DNA of 64,000 bases, taken from assembly GCA_003225055.1 (NCBI GenBank), contig QIAU01000124.1, positions 124,001 to 188,000 of the forward strand. The letters are read 5' to 3'. Within the stretch, counting starts at the first letter, position 1. Every line of letters starts with the position of its first letter. Under the pieces are notes generated by a model that saw only the letters and a list, made by a program, of their open reading frames with translations, did not search any database and was not told where the DNA came from. Shown piece by piece: positions 17,213 through 27,610 of the stretch. Made by a program: the position numbers and the translations under genes. The stretch comes from Acidobacteriota bacterium. GTDB taxonomy: Bacteria; Acidobacteriota; Terriglobia; Terriglobales; Acidobacteriaceae.

Positions 17213-20200
17213 GTGATGGAGACAAGAGCCATGCGATCAAAACGCGTTAACGCCACTTTCAAAGCTGCCGTGTCTGCAGTGATCTTCCTGCTCCTTACAG
17301 CGGCCGTGTCCTTGGGCCAGGTGACGGTGACCCTCACCGCGTCACGGCAGACCACGATTCTGCCTGACGGCAATACTGTGCCCATGTGGGGCTGGACGTG
17401 CGACGCGGCTAGTGCGACCGCCGGCAACTGCCTGGCTCTAAATCGCACCCCCCAGACGGGTGGCACCGTCTGGCAGCCACCTCTGATCACGGCGCCCTAT
17501 GTGGCCACCGGAACTAGCCTGACGATCAACTTGACTAACAACCTCCCGGTCGAGACCTCATTGGTAATTGTCGGTCAGCTGCCGGGTGGTGGCCTGGGCA
17601 CCCCCGTTAGAGAGAGTGGACCGCGCACCGACGGGGCCCACGCCGGCCAGACCTCAACCACGTGGACCACCGTCGTTGCTGCAACGTTCACTCCACCGGC
17701 TCAAGGTCAACGTGTCAGGTCGTTCGTGACGGAAGCCACACCTAATACTGGTACGGCGAGCTACACGTGGAGCGCTCTGAAACCTGGAACCTATCTCATC
17801 GAGTCGGGAACCTATCCCTCGATTCAGGGTCCGATGGGTCTTTACGGAGTGCTGGTAGTTACCACCGCTCCAACCACCACGGCTGCGGGCACGGCTTATT
17901 CCGGCTGCGCGCCTCTAACGCCGGCCACGTGCGCAAGCGCGGCGACAACTAACTACTCGATTAACTACGATGCCGACGTACCCCTGCTGCTGAGCGAAAT
18001 TGATCCGGTGCAGAACTCGGCCGTAGAGCAGTTGGTGGAAACGTCTGCCGGGTGCCCGACGGCCACGCCCGGAACAGGAACCTGCACCGGTTCGCTGAGC
18101 GCCGCCATGGCGACCGCCAAGTGGACCCAGGCTTGCGGCGCGGCCCACACCTGTTATCCGGCGGCGGTGAACTACACGCCGCTGTACTTCCTGATGAACG
18201 GCCAGGCGTTCAACAAGACATTGGCGACCGGATTCTCCTCGGCAGCGCCCGTTGGCTCTGCCGCTTCAACCGGCAATGTTCTGCTGCGCTTTGTGAACGC
18301 CGGCCTGCATATGCACGTTCCATCCGTGAACGGGCTTTCCATGTCGCTGATCGCCGAAGACAGCAACGTTCTTGCGGACGTCGCTCTGGGCGCCGCCAAG
18401 ACAACCACCGTGGGTACAGTCACCACCGCAACGCCGAACCTCGCCGTGAGAGTCCAGAACGAAGTCTTCCTGCCTGCCGGCAAGGTGTACGACGTCATGA
18501 TCAACCCGGCTAACACCGCCACGCCGACGGCGGCTGGCACCTTTACTGCTGCCAACTATCAGGTTTTTGACCGCGAATTGAGCCTCTCTACCAACGGCAG
18601 CGCGCGCGACGGTGGTATGCAGACCGTTTTGCAGGTGGCCGGAGGCGGCGCGTGGGCCGCCACTAACCCCACAATTGTTGCTCCGGCTACTTACTACTGC
18701 GTACCGGGCGTGACCCTCAATGTGTCCGACACGGGCAAGGGAGTCATCGGGCAAGACGTGAACGTGTATGGCGTGAGTCTGCTTAACGCCGGCGTGGCTG
18801 CCGCGAACCACACAATAACTCCCTTCGGGGCTGCTGGGGGAACCGATTCTCTGACTCTGAACCCCAATGGCACCTTCACCTACACGCAGGCAGCTGCCAA
18901 TACTACCTGCGGCGGTTCGTTCACGTATTCAATAGACGGCACCGCGACGACCCAAACCGCTAACATTACTCCAACCACCCTGACAACAAAGCCGGTCGCG
19001 AATAACGACAGTTACGTGAGCAACCTTCAATCTCTGCTGCGCGCCGCTGCGCCCGGTGTTCTGGCAAACGACACCGATTCCCATAACTCCCCGTTGTGCG
19101 CGGCTCCGACGACTGCAACGAGCTGCCCGACGACAGGTCAGACGCTTACCGCGACGGCAGGAACAGCGAAGTTGCTCCTGAAGCCGGATGGCTCCTTCCT
19201 GGCGACCAACCCCGGCGGTGCGGCCGGCACGGCCACCTTCAGCTACGTGGCCATCAACGCGGAGAAGGCGGTCAGCAATACAGCGACTATCACAGTGAAT
19301 TTCCAGGCCGGCAGCGGCCTGCAGGTGAGAGTGCAGGATGCGAAGACGCAGGCGGCCGTCAGCGATTACAAGTGGATCATTGAGCAAGACCTCACCTTCC
19401 AAATCGATCCGACCAAGCAGGTCAATAGCGGCGGGACAGTTCCTCCTCCGACCCTGGGCACCAACCTCAACGCCAGCTACATGCCGGTAGTGGCGGTTGG
19501 CTGCACCGGACCGCAAAGCTGCGAGCGGGCCCAGACGGTCTATGACCCGACCACCAACACTCACGTTCCGGCAGTATGCGACGGCGGCATTTGCGTGCCC
19601 GCTTCCACATTGGGGGCTTCGTCTCTGCCTGTAACCCTACCGGGCGATGTGAACCTCCCAACGGCCGATGCCTTCGGCCGGCCCGCGTATTACTACATCT
19701 CCGTGTTGCCGGGCGATGCCGCAAACGCGTTCAATACCGGCAATGCCGCGGACCCCACTGTGGCGGGTAATTGTACTGCTGCTACCACCGCGACCGGGGT
19801 GGCCGTCACCTCGAACTGCGGGCATACCATGGGAGGTGCTCCCATTGCTCCCGGCCAAACGCAAGTTACAGTTAACGTGGAACCGAACCCGCTGCCCACC
19901 GCCACCGTGGTTGGGTGGGTGTTTGAAGATGACTGGCCGCTCAATGGTGAACCAGACACCGGCGGAGGTGTCGAAGGCGGCACTAACGCTCAGGCCTTCC
20001 CAACCGTAGAGCCGGGGCTGGAAGACTTCTCTGTCCTCCTCTGGGATGATGCCGGCGGCAGCGGTGACGCCACCGGGCAAATGACCTACGACATGTTCAA
20101 CATGCCGCTGACGAATGCCCTGAACGGAACCATCGATCCGCTCACCGGACTGGACGCGTGTCCCATCTCAAACGCCAGCGGCCAAGCCCAGCAGGTGGGC

Positions 20201-23200
20201 ACGATCATCGTGTGCCCGAAGTTCGAGTCCGACGGGGTAACCCTGTCCCCACTGGTGGGCCAGTTCGTGATCGAGAACCTCATGCCCGGCAGATTTGGAG
20301 TGATCGTGCACCCCGGAGCGCGGCGAGAAGCCAATGGGGAAGAATGGCTCCAGACCAATACCTTGGACGGCAGTCACCTCCTGGACTCGTTCGTCAAGGC
20401 GGCTGAGCCACACTATTTCCAGGAATACGGGCCGGGCGGATACCACGTGTTCTTCGGAATGGCCAATCCCAAGATCATTAACGGACGCCTGCCGGCAATC
20501 TGTAGCGGAGCACTTAATTCCAGCGGCGCTCCCGCAACCGGCACTGCCCTTAATTGCACCAACACGGTCAAAGTCCAGGTGACCAACCTGCACCAGGGCC
20601 GTTCGCCGAATGAGCAGCTTTACAGCAGCATGGTCGGCGCTTACGGCAGTTCACTCAATTACTCGCCGTTAAACTACACCACGTGCTACGCCTCTCTGGG
20701 CGATACGGACGGTGCGACGTTCGCCTTCCAGAAGTGCGATGAAAATGGAAACGTGACGTTCACCGGGGTTCCTGACGGGGAGTGGGGACTGGTTGTCTTC
20801 GACCAATGGGTGGACTTCATCGTTGACGGTTCCAGCAAATCCTTGAACGTAAATCACACCCAGGCCTGCAATTCGAGCAGTAGCCCGGGCACCTGCAACG
20901 TGAACTATGCCGCGTTCACCTGGCAGACGCACCTCTGGAATCGCAGCTACATGGATACCACAGGCCGGGGTAGCCCGGTGCTGCTGGGGGATGGGACCCT
21001 GGATCCATTGCAGAGCCCCGGACTGATTCAGACTCCAGTCCGCATCCGCATGCGAAACGGCAAGTTTAGTAACACCCAGTTCACCAACTTCGGCGGCGAG
21101 GCCCATTTCGATGAGACCTTCCCACTGTTCGCCTTCTATGTGGCTGAGTCGGACACCACGCGTTTCCGGGGCACCGGTGTGCACGTGGTCAACGACAACG
21201 GCGGAGCCCTGGACGCGTCAGGTCCTTACGCTGCCGTCCTGAACTCGGCGGAGACCTACTCGCTTCCCGCTGATCTGAGCGTACCAGGCGCGATCTACTG
21301 CGCCAGCGGGGACGCCGCCTGCAATAACAATACGTTCTTGATCAATCCAACCGGCTTGGCTTCAAGAGGAACGGCTGGAAGCACCAGCACCACCTCGGTT
21401 CAGTCCACCGGTCGAATTGATCCGGGCACGATCACCACGGAAGGCTGGCAAGGCGGTCTTAGTGAGTTCGACATGATCGACTGGGGCAAGCAGCCCTACT
21501 ACCCGGGCGAAAACGGCGGCATTCGCGGCCATGTGGTTTACAGTTCGACCCGACCGTTTGACGATCCTGGACAACTCTTCCAGAACCTTTGGGAACCGCT
21601 TGTTCCTGGCGTAACCATCAACCTCTATGAGGAAGGCACAGCGGCGGACGGAACCCAGACTCTGACTCTGGTGGATACGACCACCACCAGCAGTTGGGAC
21701 GCTTGGGCCCAGGGCTTCGCGGGCGCGGGACAACAGGGTTTTGGCGGAGGCACCGCTCCGAACGGAACTGCAGTTGCGTCCACTATCCCCAACATGAATT
21801 GCCCAGGCCAGCCCCCCACCGACCCCTTCTACAGCTACACGCTCGAGAACACGACCAACTACCTGAACCCCACGACCGCAGTGCCCCACAACTCCCAGTA
21901 CAAGTGCTATGACGGGTACCACAACCTCAACCAGGTGCAACCGGCTCCCTATGATGGCTTGTACCATTTCCCAAGCCCGTATTGCAGCAATAACCCTGGC
22001 GGCACTATCCCCGGGACAACCATCGTGTGCGCCACAGTAACCAACCCGGCTTACGGAATAGCCGGCCAGACCGGGGCCGTAAAGGGTGTGCTGCCGTCCC
22101 AGGCCACCTGCCAGGCAGGCAACTTGAACTGCACAGGCAAGTATGTGGTCGAGGCTGTGACTCCGCCGAACTACGAGATCACCAAGGAAGAAGACAAGAA
22201 CATCCTCATTGGCGACAACTTCATCGCGCCGGCGACAATGCAGTTTGGCGCCATCTCTAACATTTTCATTGTGCCCGACCAGGCTACCATCGGCAATGCC
22301 AACTCCTGTTTCGGCACCGGTGGTGGGTGTACGAATCCAACCACGGACCTGGGGCGAACTTTCAACATTGGCGGATTTGGCCCAGGCGGGAACATCGTGA
22401 TGCCGGCACCTTGCGTAGGCCAGATGCGAATCGTCCCCGATTACATGAGCATCTCGCCGGAAGGGGGCGAAGTGGCGCCCTTCGCAGGTGCTACACGGCC
22501 CTTGTGCGACCGCAAGGAGATCACGCTCAACGACCAGATGGAGTCAACCGCTGACTTCTTCGTTTGGACCAAGACGCCTGCTGCTTCTCACTTCACCGGG
22601 TTCATCACGGACGATTTCTCTTCCGAATTTGACCCCGCTGCACCGGCCTTCGGCGAGAAGTTTGCCGTGCCCAATGTTCCGGTAGCGATCAAGGACTACG
22701 CCGGAGTGGAAATTTCTCGCGTGTACTCCGACCAGTGGGGCTCCTTCAACGGGGTAACGTTCTCGACGTGGCAGGTGGACCCGCCAAACCCGACCGGTTA
22801 CGCGCCGGGGATGATGATTACCTGCATGAACGATCCGGGACCTATCAAAGATACGCGCGTCACCTCCCCGACCTTCGGGCAGATGATCACCGATCCTCTG
22901 TTCAACTCGAACTACAGCACGTTCTGCTACGAGAACCCCTTCATGCCGGCTGACACCGCCTACTTGGACACGCCGGTGGTGCCAACATCAGCGTTCGCCG
23001 AGGGCTACAACCCGCCCGATTGCGCTTACCCGGATGCAACGCCGGCCATCAAGTCCGTGACCGGTAGTGTCGCAGGACCTTGGGTCAGTGCGACCGGCCA
23101 GAATATAACCATCACTGCTCTGGGTGACGTGCTCGTGGCCAACAACGGTTATTCCGGGCCGGCAGCGACTGTGCCTCCCTACAACCAGAAATTCATCACT

Positions 23201-26200
23201 CGCCATTACGGCTTCGGCAATAGCCGAGGATCGGTTCGGATTAACGGCGAGGACGCGAACGTCAGCAGCTGGAGCGATTCAACCATCGTCGCCAGCGTGC
23301 CCGGAGATTTATCCTTGTGCAGCAATAGCAACCCGGCCTATGGCGTGGGTGGCACCAGCAACCCGAACTTCAACGCACGATGCGGCGAGTTGGTGATCAC
23401 GGCAGCCAATGGCAAGCAGTCTATTGATACCGTAACCATCACGGCTGGCGGCAAAACTCCTACGGTGCTGGCTGCGGGACAAACCATTCAGTCCGCCATC
23501 GATGCCGCCTCGCCGGGCGATCTGATCATCGTTCCTCCGGGGAAGTATTACGAAATGCTTCTGATGTGGAAGCCGGTGCGGCTGCAAGGCGTGGGCGCCG
23601 CTTCCAGCGTAGTAGACTCCAACACCCACCCGGCCGCCAAGCTGATCGATCCTTGGCGCAGGAAAGTGGCCTGCCTGTTCGGCTTGTCCTTGGACGGAGC
23701 TTACATCAACAACGCCCCCGTGGCCGGCGGCGGAACGGTCAACCCTTATGATTCGAGCGGCACCTACTCATGTCCGTACTACAGTTCCGTGACGGGCCAG
23801 TTGACGACTCAGAGCATGGTGGATCAGATACCGCTGGAGACTGTGATCGGCTGGGATGTCACGCAAAACGGCAATATCGCGGAACTCTTGCAGGAGCCCT
23901 CGCTCATGGGCGCCTACGAGGGCGCGGGCATTACAGTACTGGCTAAGGGCCTGGAGAACAACAACCAGCCGGGCGTTTGCGACAATACGACAGTTGGGGG
24001 AGCACCCATTAACAATGGCTGCATTCCGCTTAATGCCTGCGCCGCGTACGCAAACCCCTTGGGAGCCTGCACAAACTCCCCGACGAGTACTGTCGGCGGC
24101 GCTGTCGTTAATAACACCATTGGGGACTGCAACACGACGTCGCCGTTCTACAAGACGAACTATCTGTGCAATCCGTCGCGTATTGACGGCTTGACCTTCG
24201 CCGACAGTTCCCAGGGGGGTGGCGGCATGTTCATCCATGGCTATGCCCACTACCTGGAAGTTGCCAACAACCGCGTCTACAACAATGCCGGCACGCTTGG
24301 CGGCGGCATCATTCTTGGCCAGGCTGAAACTCCGCCGCCGACCTTCGATAACAGCATCAACACGATCATTGTGACCACCCCAGGCTCGGGCTACACGTGC
24401 CCGGGAACGGCCACTACCTGCAACGTGTCCGTCACCATCTCGGTACCACCACGGGGCGGTGTGAGGGCTACAGCAGTGGCAACGGTCAATGCAACTCTGC
24501 ACCAGGTCACTGCGATAACGGTTATCAATCCCGGCCGCGGTTATATCACGGTTCCCACGGTCACCATCGCTCCTCCTGCTCGTTGTACCACTGGCTGCGT
24601 GACCGCGACCGCGACCGCTCAGCTCAATCCCGGCGTGATTGAGCAGGCGTTTATGCTGAACCACCACGTCTATATACACAACAACTCGGTCACGCAAAAC
24701 ACCGCTTACGGCGACGAGTTGAATTCAACCACCCCGGCAGCCGCTGGTGGGGTGACGGTCTGCGATGGTTCCGACTACTATAAGTTCCAGTTCAACTGGG
24801 TATGCGGAAACCTGAGCACGGGCAACGGCGGCGGCATGTCGCACTTCGGGTTCTCCTACTACGGCGACATTGAACACAACACTTTCCTCTTTAACCAGAG
24901 CACCAATCCGACGCTGCCCACTCATGGTGGCGGGCTCATCATCGAGGGTGTGCCCCCGGATGGCACGGTCTGCGAGGGCAACGCCAACGTGGCTGACTTC
25001 GATTGTGCTCCTGCGCTCTCCGACGGCATTGGCCCCGGCCTCGTGGTCAATGCCAACCTGATCCAGGGCAACACCGCCGAAAGCGGCAGCGGAGGCGGTC
25101 TCCGGTTCCAGCATGTCAACGGGAGTGAGGTGCAACGTGCCCTGACAACCGTTGTGTCCCCGGCCACCACGCCGAACACGAATGTGCTGGCCAACTGCAC
25201 TCTGAACAACAACACATACTTCACCCCCGGATCATTCGGTGCCGGATCGTTCGGTGATGCACCGAATCAGTGCCCTGCGTACAGGGTCAGGGTAACCAAC
25301 AACATCATCGCCAATAACGTTGCGGGGTGGGCAGGAGGCGGTATCTCCATCCACAATGCAATCGGCATTGACTTGATCAACAACACCGTGGCATCGAACG
25401 ATACAACGGCTTCGGCTGGAGTGCTGTTCGACGCCGGTGGAGCACCCAATGCCAGCACCCCCCCACCGGGCTGCGACCCGACGATCGTTCCTCCTCCGCC
25501 AGCGTGCAGCAGTTCGTCAATCACGACGTCGACGAACCAGCCGTCAGGATTGGCGACAGAAGTACATGACGCCAACTTCCTGGGAGCTATGGCTGGGGCA
25601 ACCGGTTGCATTCCCAACCATCCGAATTGCAAAACCGTCTCGACGCCTATTGTGCTCAACGACCTGCTCTGGCAGAACCGGGCGTTCCACATCAGTGTGG
25701 GAACTGCTGGCACAGTGACGACGACCACGCAGACGCAGTCCTCAGTCGTGCTGAATCCGACGCTGAAACAGGCCACTACGGGCCAATGCGTCGGTGGAGC
25801 CAGCTACCTGGAGATCGGCGTGATCGGGGGTTCCGGCGGCTCTGCGCCAGCACCGCAGCACTCCATCGTGTCCGACAGCGGAACGTCGAACTTTGTCAGT
25901 CAGTACTGCAACGGTTCACGCGTGCCTCCGGAAATCGCCAATAGTGTAACCTTCTGCACGGCTGGCAGCGGCGGCGCCAATAACGCTGGATGCCTCTATC
26001 CCGGATCGGTTGGGGTGCCGGCGGGCGTTCCCGACGCCAGCAATTCCACCCCGCCGTTTGGCCTCAGCCCGGCGGCAACGGTGGACGAAGGTAATAACTG
26101 GATCAACCTCTATTACGGGCCCCTATCCACGGTCAACTCCTCGAAGACAGTGGGGGCGGCGGCCTACGGCGAGCCCTTGGGGGACTACGCTCTGAGGGCT

Positions 26201-27031
26201 CATAACAACGCCGGCGTGGCGAACATGGCGGGTTACCCGCCAGTGCCAGCCACCGACTTCTTCGGCCACAGCAGGACGGGGGGAGTCGATGCCGGTGCGG
26301 TCCAGTTCACCACCGGGGCCTCCGCGAGTACCGGCGGGCCGTCCTACAGCGTGCTGCCGAACCCGCTTAACTTCGGCAATGTGCAACTGGGCGCAACCCT
26401 GACCACAGCCACAGCACCCGTTTTGTCTGTGGACGTCAACAATACGGGCGACACCGCACTCACGCGTGGCACAGCAGCTGCCATTTCGGGCACGAACGCG
26501 AACCAATTCGCGATCGTAACCAATGGCTGTACGGCCACCAGCCTGCCCATCGCAGGGACTTGCGCCATCACGGTTCGATTCCTGCCGACCAGCGCAGGGG
26601 TCAAGACTGCGACTCTGAGCATCAGCTACGGAGGCGTATCTCAGCCGGTGACTCTGACGGGAGCGGGTTGGGCGGCGGTGACGGTGACCCCGGCAACGAC
26701 CGCGACAGCCCCCTACTCCTTCGGAGCGGTCGCGGCCGGCACAACCAGCGCGCCGACCACGTTCACGCTGACAAACCCAGCGGGGAACCCAACTCTGAAC
26801 ATCGCCGCCATTACCTTCTCGTCGACCTACTTCTACCGGGATGGCCCGGCAGGCACGGCCACGGGAGGTACTTGCGGCTCAAGCCTAGGAGGAGGAGCGA
26901 CTTGCACGATCCTGGTGGTCTTCTCACCGCCGCCCTCGACGCAACTCGGGGTGGCGACAAGCGCAACTATGAGCGTCTTCGACAACGCGCCCAACAGCCC
27001 GCAAACGGCGTCGCTGACTGGGACGTATTAG
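17213..27031 (+). CDS. Giant 3272-residue exported multidomain protein
   Basis: Nine bases after subunit 2, same operon. A signal peptide (SAVIFLLLTAAVSLGQ) leads into multicopper-type cupredoxin domains (about 35-480) that have lost their copper ligands: GTYLIESGTYPSIQGPMGLYG replaces the HCH region near residue 200, and LHMHVPSVNG near 365 replaces HPxHLHG. Then come a cadherin/VCBS-like domain (about 590-710, PGVLANDTDSHNS), several SdrD/Cna-B-like beta modules (about 900-1930, for example VVGWVFEDDWPLNGEPD and GGIRGHVVYSSTRPFDD), an IPT/TIG-like domain (about 1945-2080), a pectate-lyase-like right-handed beta-helix (about 2087-3020, starting GQTIQSAIDAASPGDLIIVP) and two ASH/choice-of-anchor-D domains to the end. 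It is probably a surface scaffold or adhesin working with the two copper proteins. ATG at 17216 or 17231 are alternative starts. Confidence 0.85.
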   Translation: MMETRAMRSKRVNATFKAAVSAVIFLLLTAAVSLGQVTVTLTASRQTTILPDGNTVPMWGWTCDAASATAGNCLALNRTPQTGGTVWQPPLITAPYVATGTSLTINLTNNLPVETSLVIVGQLPGGGLGTPVRESGPRTDGAHAGQTSTTWTTVVAATFTPPAQGQRVRSFVTEATPNTGTASYTWSALKPGTYLIESGTYPSIQGPMGLYGVLVVTTAPTTTAAGTAYSGCAPLTPATCASAATTNYSINYDADVPLLLSEIDPVQNSAVEQLVETSAGCPTATPGTGTCTGSLSAAMATAKWTQACGAAHTCYPAAVNYTPLYFLMNGQAFNKTLATGFSSAAPVGSAASTGNVLLRFVNAGLHMHVPSVNGLSMSLIAEDSNVLADVALGAAKTTTVGTVTTATPNLAVRVQNEVFLPAGKVYDVMINPANTATPTAAGTFTAANYQVFDRELSLSTNGSARDGGMQTVLQVAGGGAWAATNPTIVAPATYYCVPGVTLNVSDTGKGVIGQDVNVYGVSLLNAGVAAANHTITPFGAAGGTDSLTLNPNGTFTYTQAAANTTCGGSFTYSIDGTATTQTANITPTTLTTKPVANNDSYVSNLQSLLRAAAPGVLANDTDSHNSPLCAAPTTATSCPTTGQTLTATAGTAKLLLKPDGSFLATNPGGAAGTATFSYVAINAEKAVSNTATITVNFQAGSGLQVRVQDAKTQAAVSDYKWIIEQDLTFQIDPTKQVNSGGTVPPPTLGTNLNASYMPVVAVGCTGPQSCERAQTVYDPTTNTHVPAVCDGGICVPASTLGASSLPVTLPGDVNLPTADAFGRPAYYYISVLPGDAANAFNTGNAADPTVAGNCTAATTATGVAVTSNCGHTMGGAPIAPGQTQVTVNVEPNPLPTATVVGWVFEDDWPLNGEPDTGGGVEGGTNAQAFPTVEPGLEDFSVLLWDDAGGSGDATGQMTYDMFNMPLTNALNGTIDPLTGLDACPISNASGQAQQVGTIIVCPKFESDGVTLSPLVGQFVIENLMPGRFGVIVHPGARREANGEEWLQTNTLDGSHLLDSFVKAAEPHYFQEYGPGGYHVFFGMANPKIINGRLPAICSGALNSSGAPATGTALNCTNTVKVQVTNLHQGRSPNEQLYSSMVGAYGSSLNYSPLNYTTCYASLGDTDGATFAFQKCDENGNVTFTGVPDGEWGLVVFDQWVDFIVDGSSKSLNVNHTQACNSSSSPGTCNVNYAAFTWQTHLWNRSYMDTTGRGSPVLLGDGTLDPLQSPGLIQTPVRIRMRNGKFSNTQFTNFGGEAHFDETFPLFAFYVAESDTTRFRGTGVHVVNDNGGALDASGPYAAVLNSAETYSLPADLSVPGAIYCASGDAACNNNTFLINPTGLASRGTAGSTSTTSVQSTGRIDPGTITTEGWQGGLSEFDMIDWGKQPYYPGENGGIRGHVVYSSTRPFDDPGQLFQNLWEPLVPGVTINLYEEGTAADGTQTLTLVDTTTTSSWDAWAQGFAGAGQQGFGGGTAPNGTAVASTIPNMNCPGQPPTDPFYSYTLENTTNYLNPTTAVPHNSQYKCYDGYHNLNQVQPAPYDGLYHFPSPYCSNNPGGTIPGTTIVCATVTNPAYGIAGQTGAVKGVLPSQATCQAGNLNCTGKYVVEAVTPPNYEITKEEDKNILIGDNFIAPATMQFGAISNIFIVPDQATIGNANSCFGTGGGCTNPTTDLGRTFNIGGFGPGGNIVMPAPCVGQMRIVPDYMSISPEGGEVAPFAGATRPLCDRKEITLNDQMESTADFFVWTKTPAASHFTGFITDDFSSEFDPAAPAFGEKFAVPNVPVAIKDYAGVEISRVYSDQWGSFNGVTFSTWQVDPPNPTGYAPGMMITCMNDPGPIKDTRVTSPTFGQMITDPLFNSNYSTFCYENPFMPADTAYLDTPVVPTSAFAEGYNPPDCAYPDATPAIKSVTGSVAGPWVSATGQNITITALGDVLVANNGYSGPAATVPPYNQKFITRHYGFGNSRGSVRINGEDANVSSWSDSTIVASVPGDLSLCSNSNPAYGVGGTSNPNFNARCGELVITAANGKQSIDTVTITAGGKTPTVLAAGQTIQSAIDAASPGDLIIVPPGKYYEMLLMWKPVRLQGVGAASSVVDSNTHPAAKLIDPWRRKVACLFGLSLDGAYINNAPVAGGGTVNPYDSSGTYSCPYYSSVTGQLTTQSMVDQIPLETVIGWDVTQNGNIAELLQEPSLMGAYEGAGITVLAKGLENNNQPGVCDNTTVGGAPINNGCIPLNACAAYANPLGACTNSPTSTVGGAVVNNTIGDCNTTSPFYKTNYLCNPSRIDGLTFADSSQGGGGMFIHGYAHYLEVANNRVYNNAGTLGGGIILGQAETPPPTFDNSINTIIVTTPGSGYTCPGTATTCNVSVTISVPPRGGVRATAVATVNATLHQVTAITVINPGRGYITVPTVTIAPPARCTTGCVTATATAQLNPGVIEQAFMLNHHVYIHNNSVTQNTAYGDELNSTTPAAAGGVTVCDGSDYYKFQFNWVCGNLSTGNGGGMSHFGFSYYGDIEHNTFLFNQSTNPTLPTHGGGLIIEGVPPDGTVCEGNANVADFDCAPALSDGIGPGLVVNANLIQGNTAESGSGGGLRFQHVNGSEVQRALTTVVSPATTPNTNVLANCTLNNNTYFTPGSFGAGSFGDAPNQCPAYRVRVTNNIIANNVAGWAGGGISIHNAIGIDLINNTVASNDTTASAGVLFDAGGAPNASTPPPGCDPTIVPPPPACSSSSITTSTNQPSGLATEVHDANFLGAMAGATGCIPNHPNCKTVSTPIVLNDLLWQNRAFHISVGTAGTVTTTTQTQSSVVLNPTLKQATTGQCVGGASYLEIGVIGGSGGSAPAPQHSIVSDSGTSNFVSQYCNGSRVPPEIANSVTFCTAGSGGANNAGCLYPGSVGVPAGVPDASNSTPPFGLSPAATVDEGNNWINLYYGPLSTVNSSKTVGAAAYGEPLGDYALRAHNNAGVANMAGYPPVPATDFFGHSRTGGVDAGAVQFTTGASASTGGPSYSVLPNPLNFGNVQLGATLTTATAPVLSVDVNNTGDTALTRGTAAAISGTNANQFAIVTNGCTATSLPIAGTCAITVRFLPTSAGVKTATLSISYGGVSQPVTLTGAGWAAVTVTPATTATAPYSFGAVAAGTTSAPTTFTLTNPAGNPTLNIAAITFSSTYFYRDGPAGTATGGTCGSSLGGGATCTILVVFSPPPSTQLGVATSATMSVFDNAPNSPQTASLTGTY

Positions 27032-27043
27032 TAGGATGAGACG

Positions 27044-27610
27044 ATGATCAACCAGCCATTCGTGCCCATCCGGATGCTGCTCGCGAGGTTTCTCGCGGGC
27101 AGCATCGTCTTTTTATCGGCCTTGGCAGTTCGAGCAGTGGAACCACCTGGACAAGTGGATCACACGGTATCTTCGCCGATGGCTTCCGCGAAGCTTGTCT
27201 CTGCCCGTCCCCCTTCGGTTACCCAAACTGTAAGCAGCGAGCGCGCGGCCATGGTGTACAGCCGTATCTGGGGCGTCGACGACCTCAGGCTCAGGGAAAC
27301 CGCCTCGGGCTCCATGATCCGCTTCAGTTACCGGGTAGTGGATGCGACCAAGGCGAAGGTGCTCAATAACAAGAAGTTCAGTCCCACGCTGACCGATCAG
27401 ACCTCGGGAGCGAGGTTAGAGGTTCCGGTTATGGAGAAGGTCGGACAGCTGCGCCAAACTGCGACACCTGAGAACGGTCGAGAATACTGGATGGTGTTCT
27501 CTAACAGAAGTCATATTGTGAAGCCCGGAAACCGTGTGACCGTAGTCATCGGTACTTTTCGGGCGCAAGGACTGGTGGTCGAGGCGAGTACCCTATCGCA
27601 CACCCGCTAA
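27044..27610 (+). CDS. Small exported protein of the multicopper operon, unknown function
   Basis: 188 residues, 12 bases after the giant gene. A signal peptide (MLLARFLAGSIVFLSALAV, inner ATG 27074) is followed by a soluble domain with YSRIWGVDDLRLRETASGSM, IRFSYRVVDATKAKVLNNKK and EKVGQLRQTATPENGREYWM. The motif set looks like a conserved family, but I do not know a function for it. A 15-bp hairpin with a U-tract is embedded in the signal-peptide codons, so expression may be attenuated relative to the upstream genes. It is probably periplasmic or surface-exposed and may assist the copper proteins; that is inference from position only. Confidence 0.75.
   Translation: MINQPFVPIRMLLARFLAGSIVFLSALAVRAVEPPGQVDHTVSSPMASAKLVSARPPSVTQTVSSERAAMVYSRIWGVDDLRLRETASGSMIRFSYRVVDATKAKVLNNKKFSPTLTDQTSGARLEVPVMEKVGQLRQTATPENGREYWMVFSNRSHIVKPGNRVTVVIGTFRAQGLVVEASTLSHTR
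27073..27116 (+). terminator. Intrinsic terminator-like hairpin inside a signal-peptide coding region
   Basis: Arm 27073-27087 (GATGCTGCTCGCGAG) pairs fully with 27092-27106 (CTCGCGGGCAGCATC), 14 Watson-Crick pairs plus one G-U, closed by the four-base loop GTTT. GTCTTTTTATC follows. It lies 42 bases after the stop of the giant gene but within codons 11-21 of the next gene. It may act as an attenuator or as the real operon terminator. Confidence 0.7.

Noticed and set aside
13789-27031. Naming the copper cluster as a known manganese oxidase or a Geobacter OmpB/OmpC system
   Set aside because: The general resemblance (large secreted multicopper proteins) is not enough. Motif order and subunit split differ from what I know, and no search could be run.
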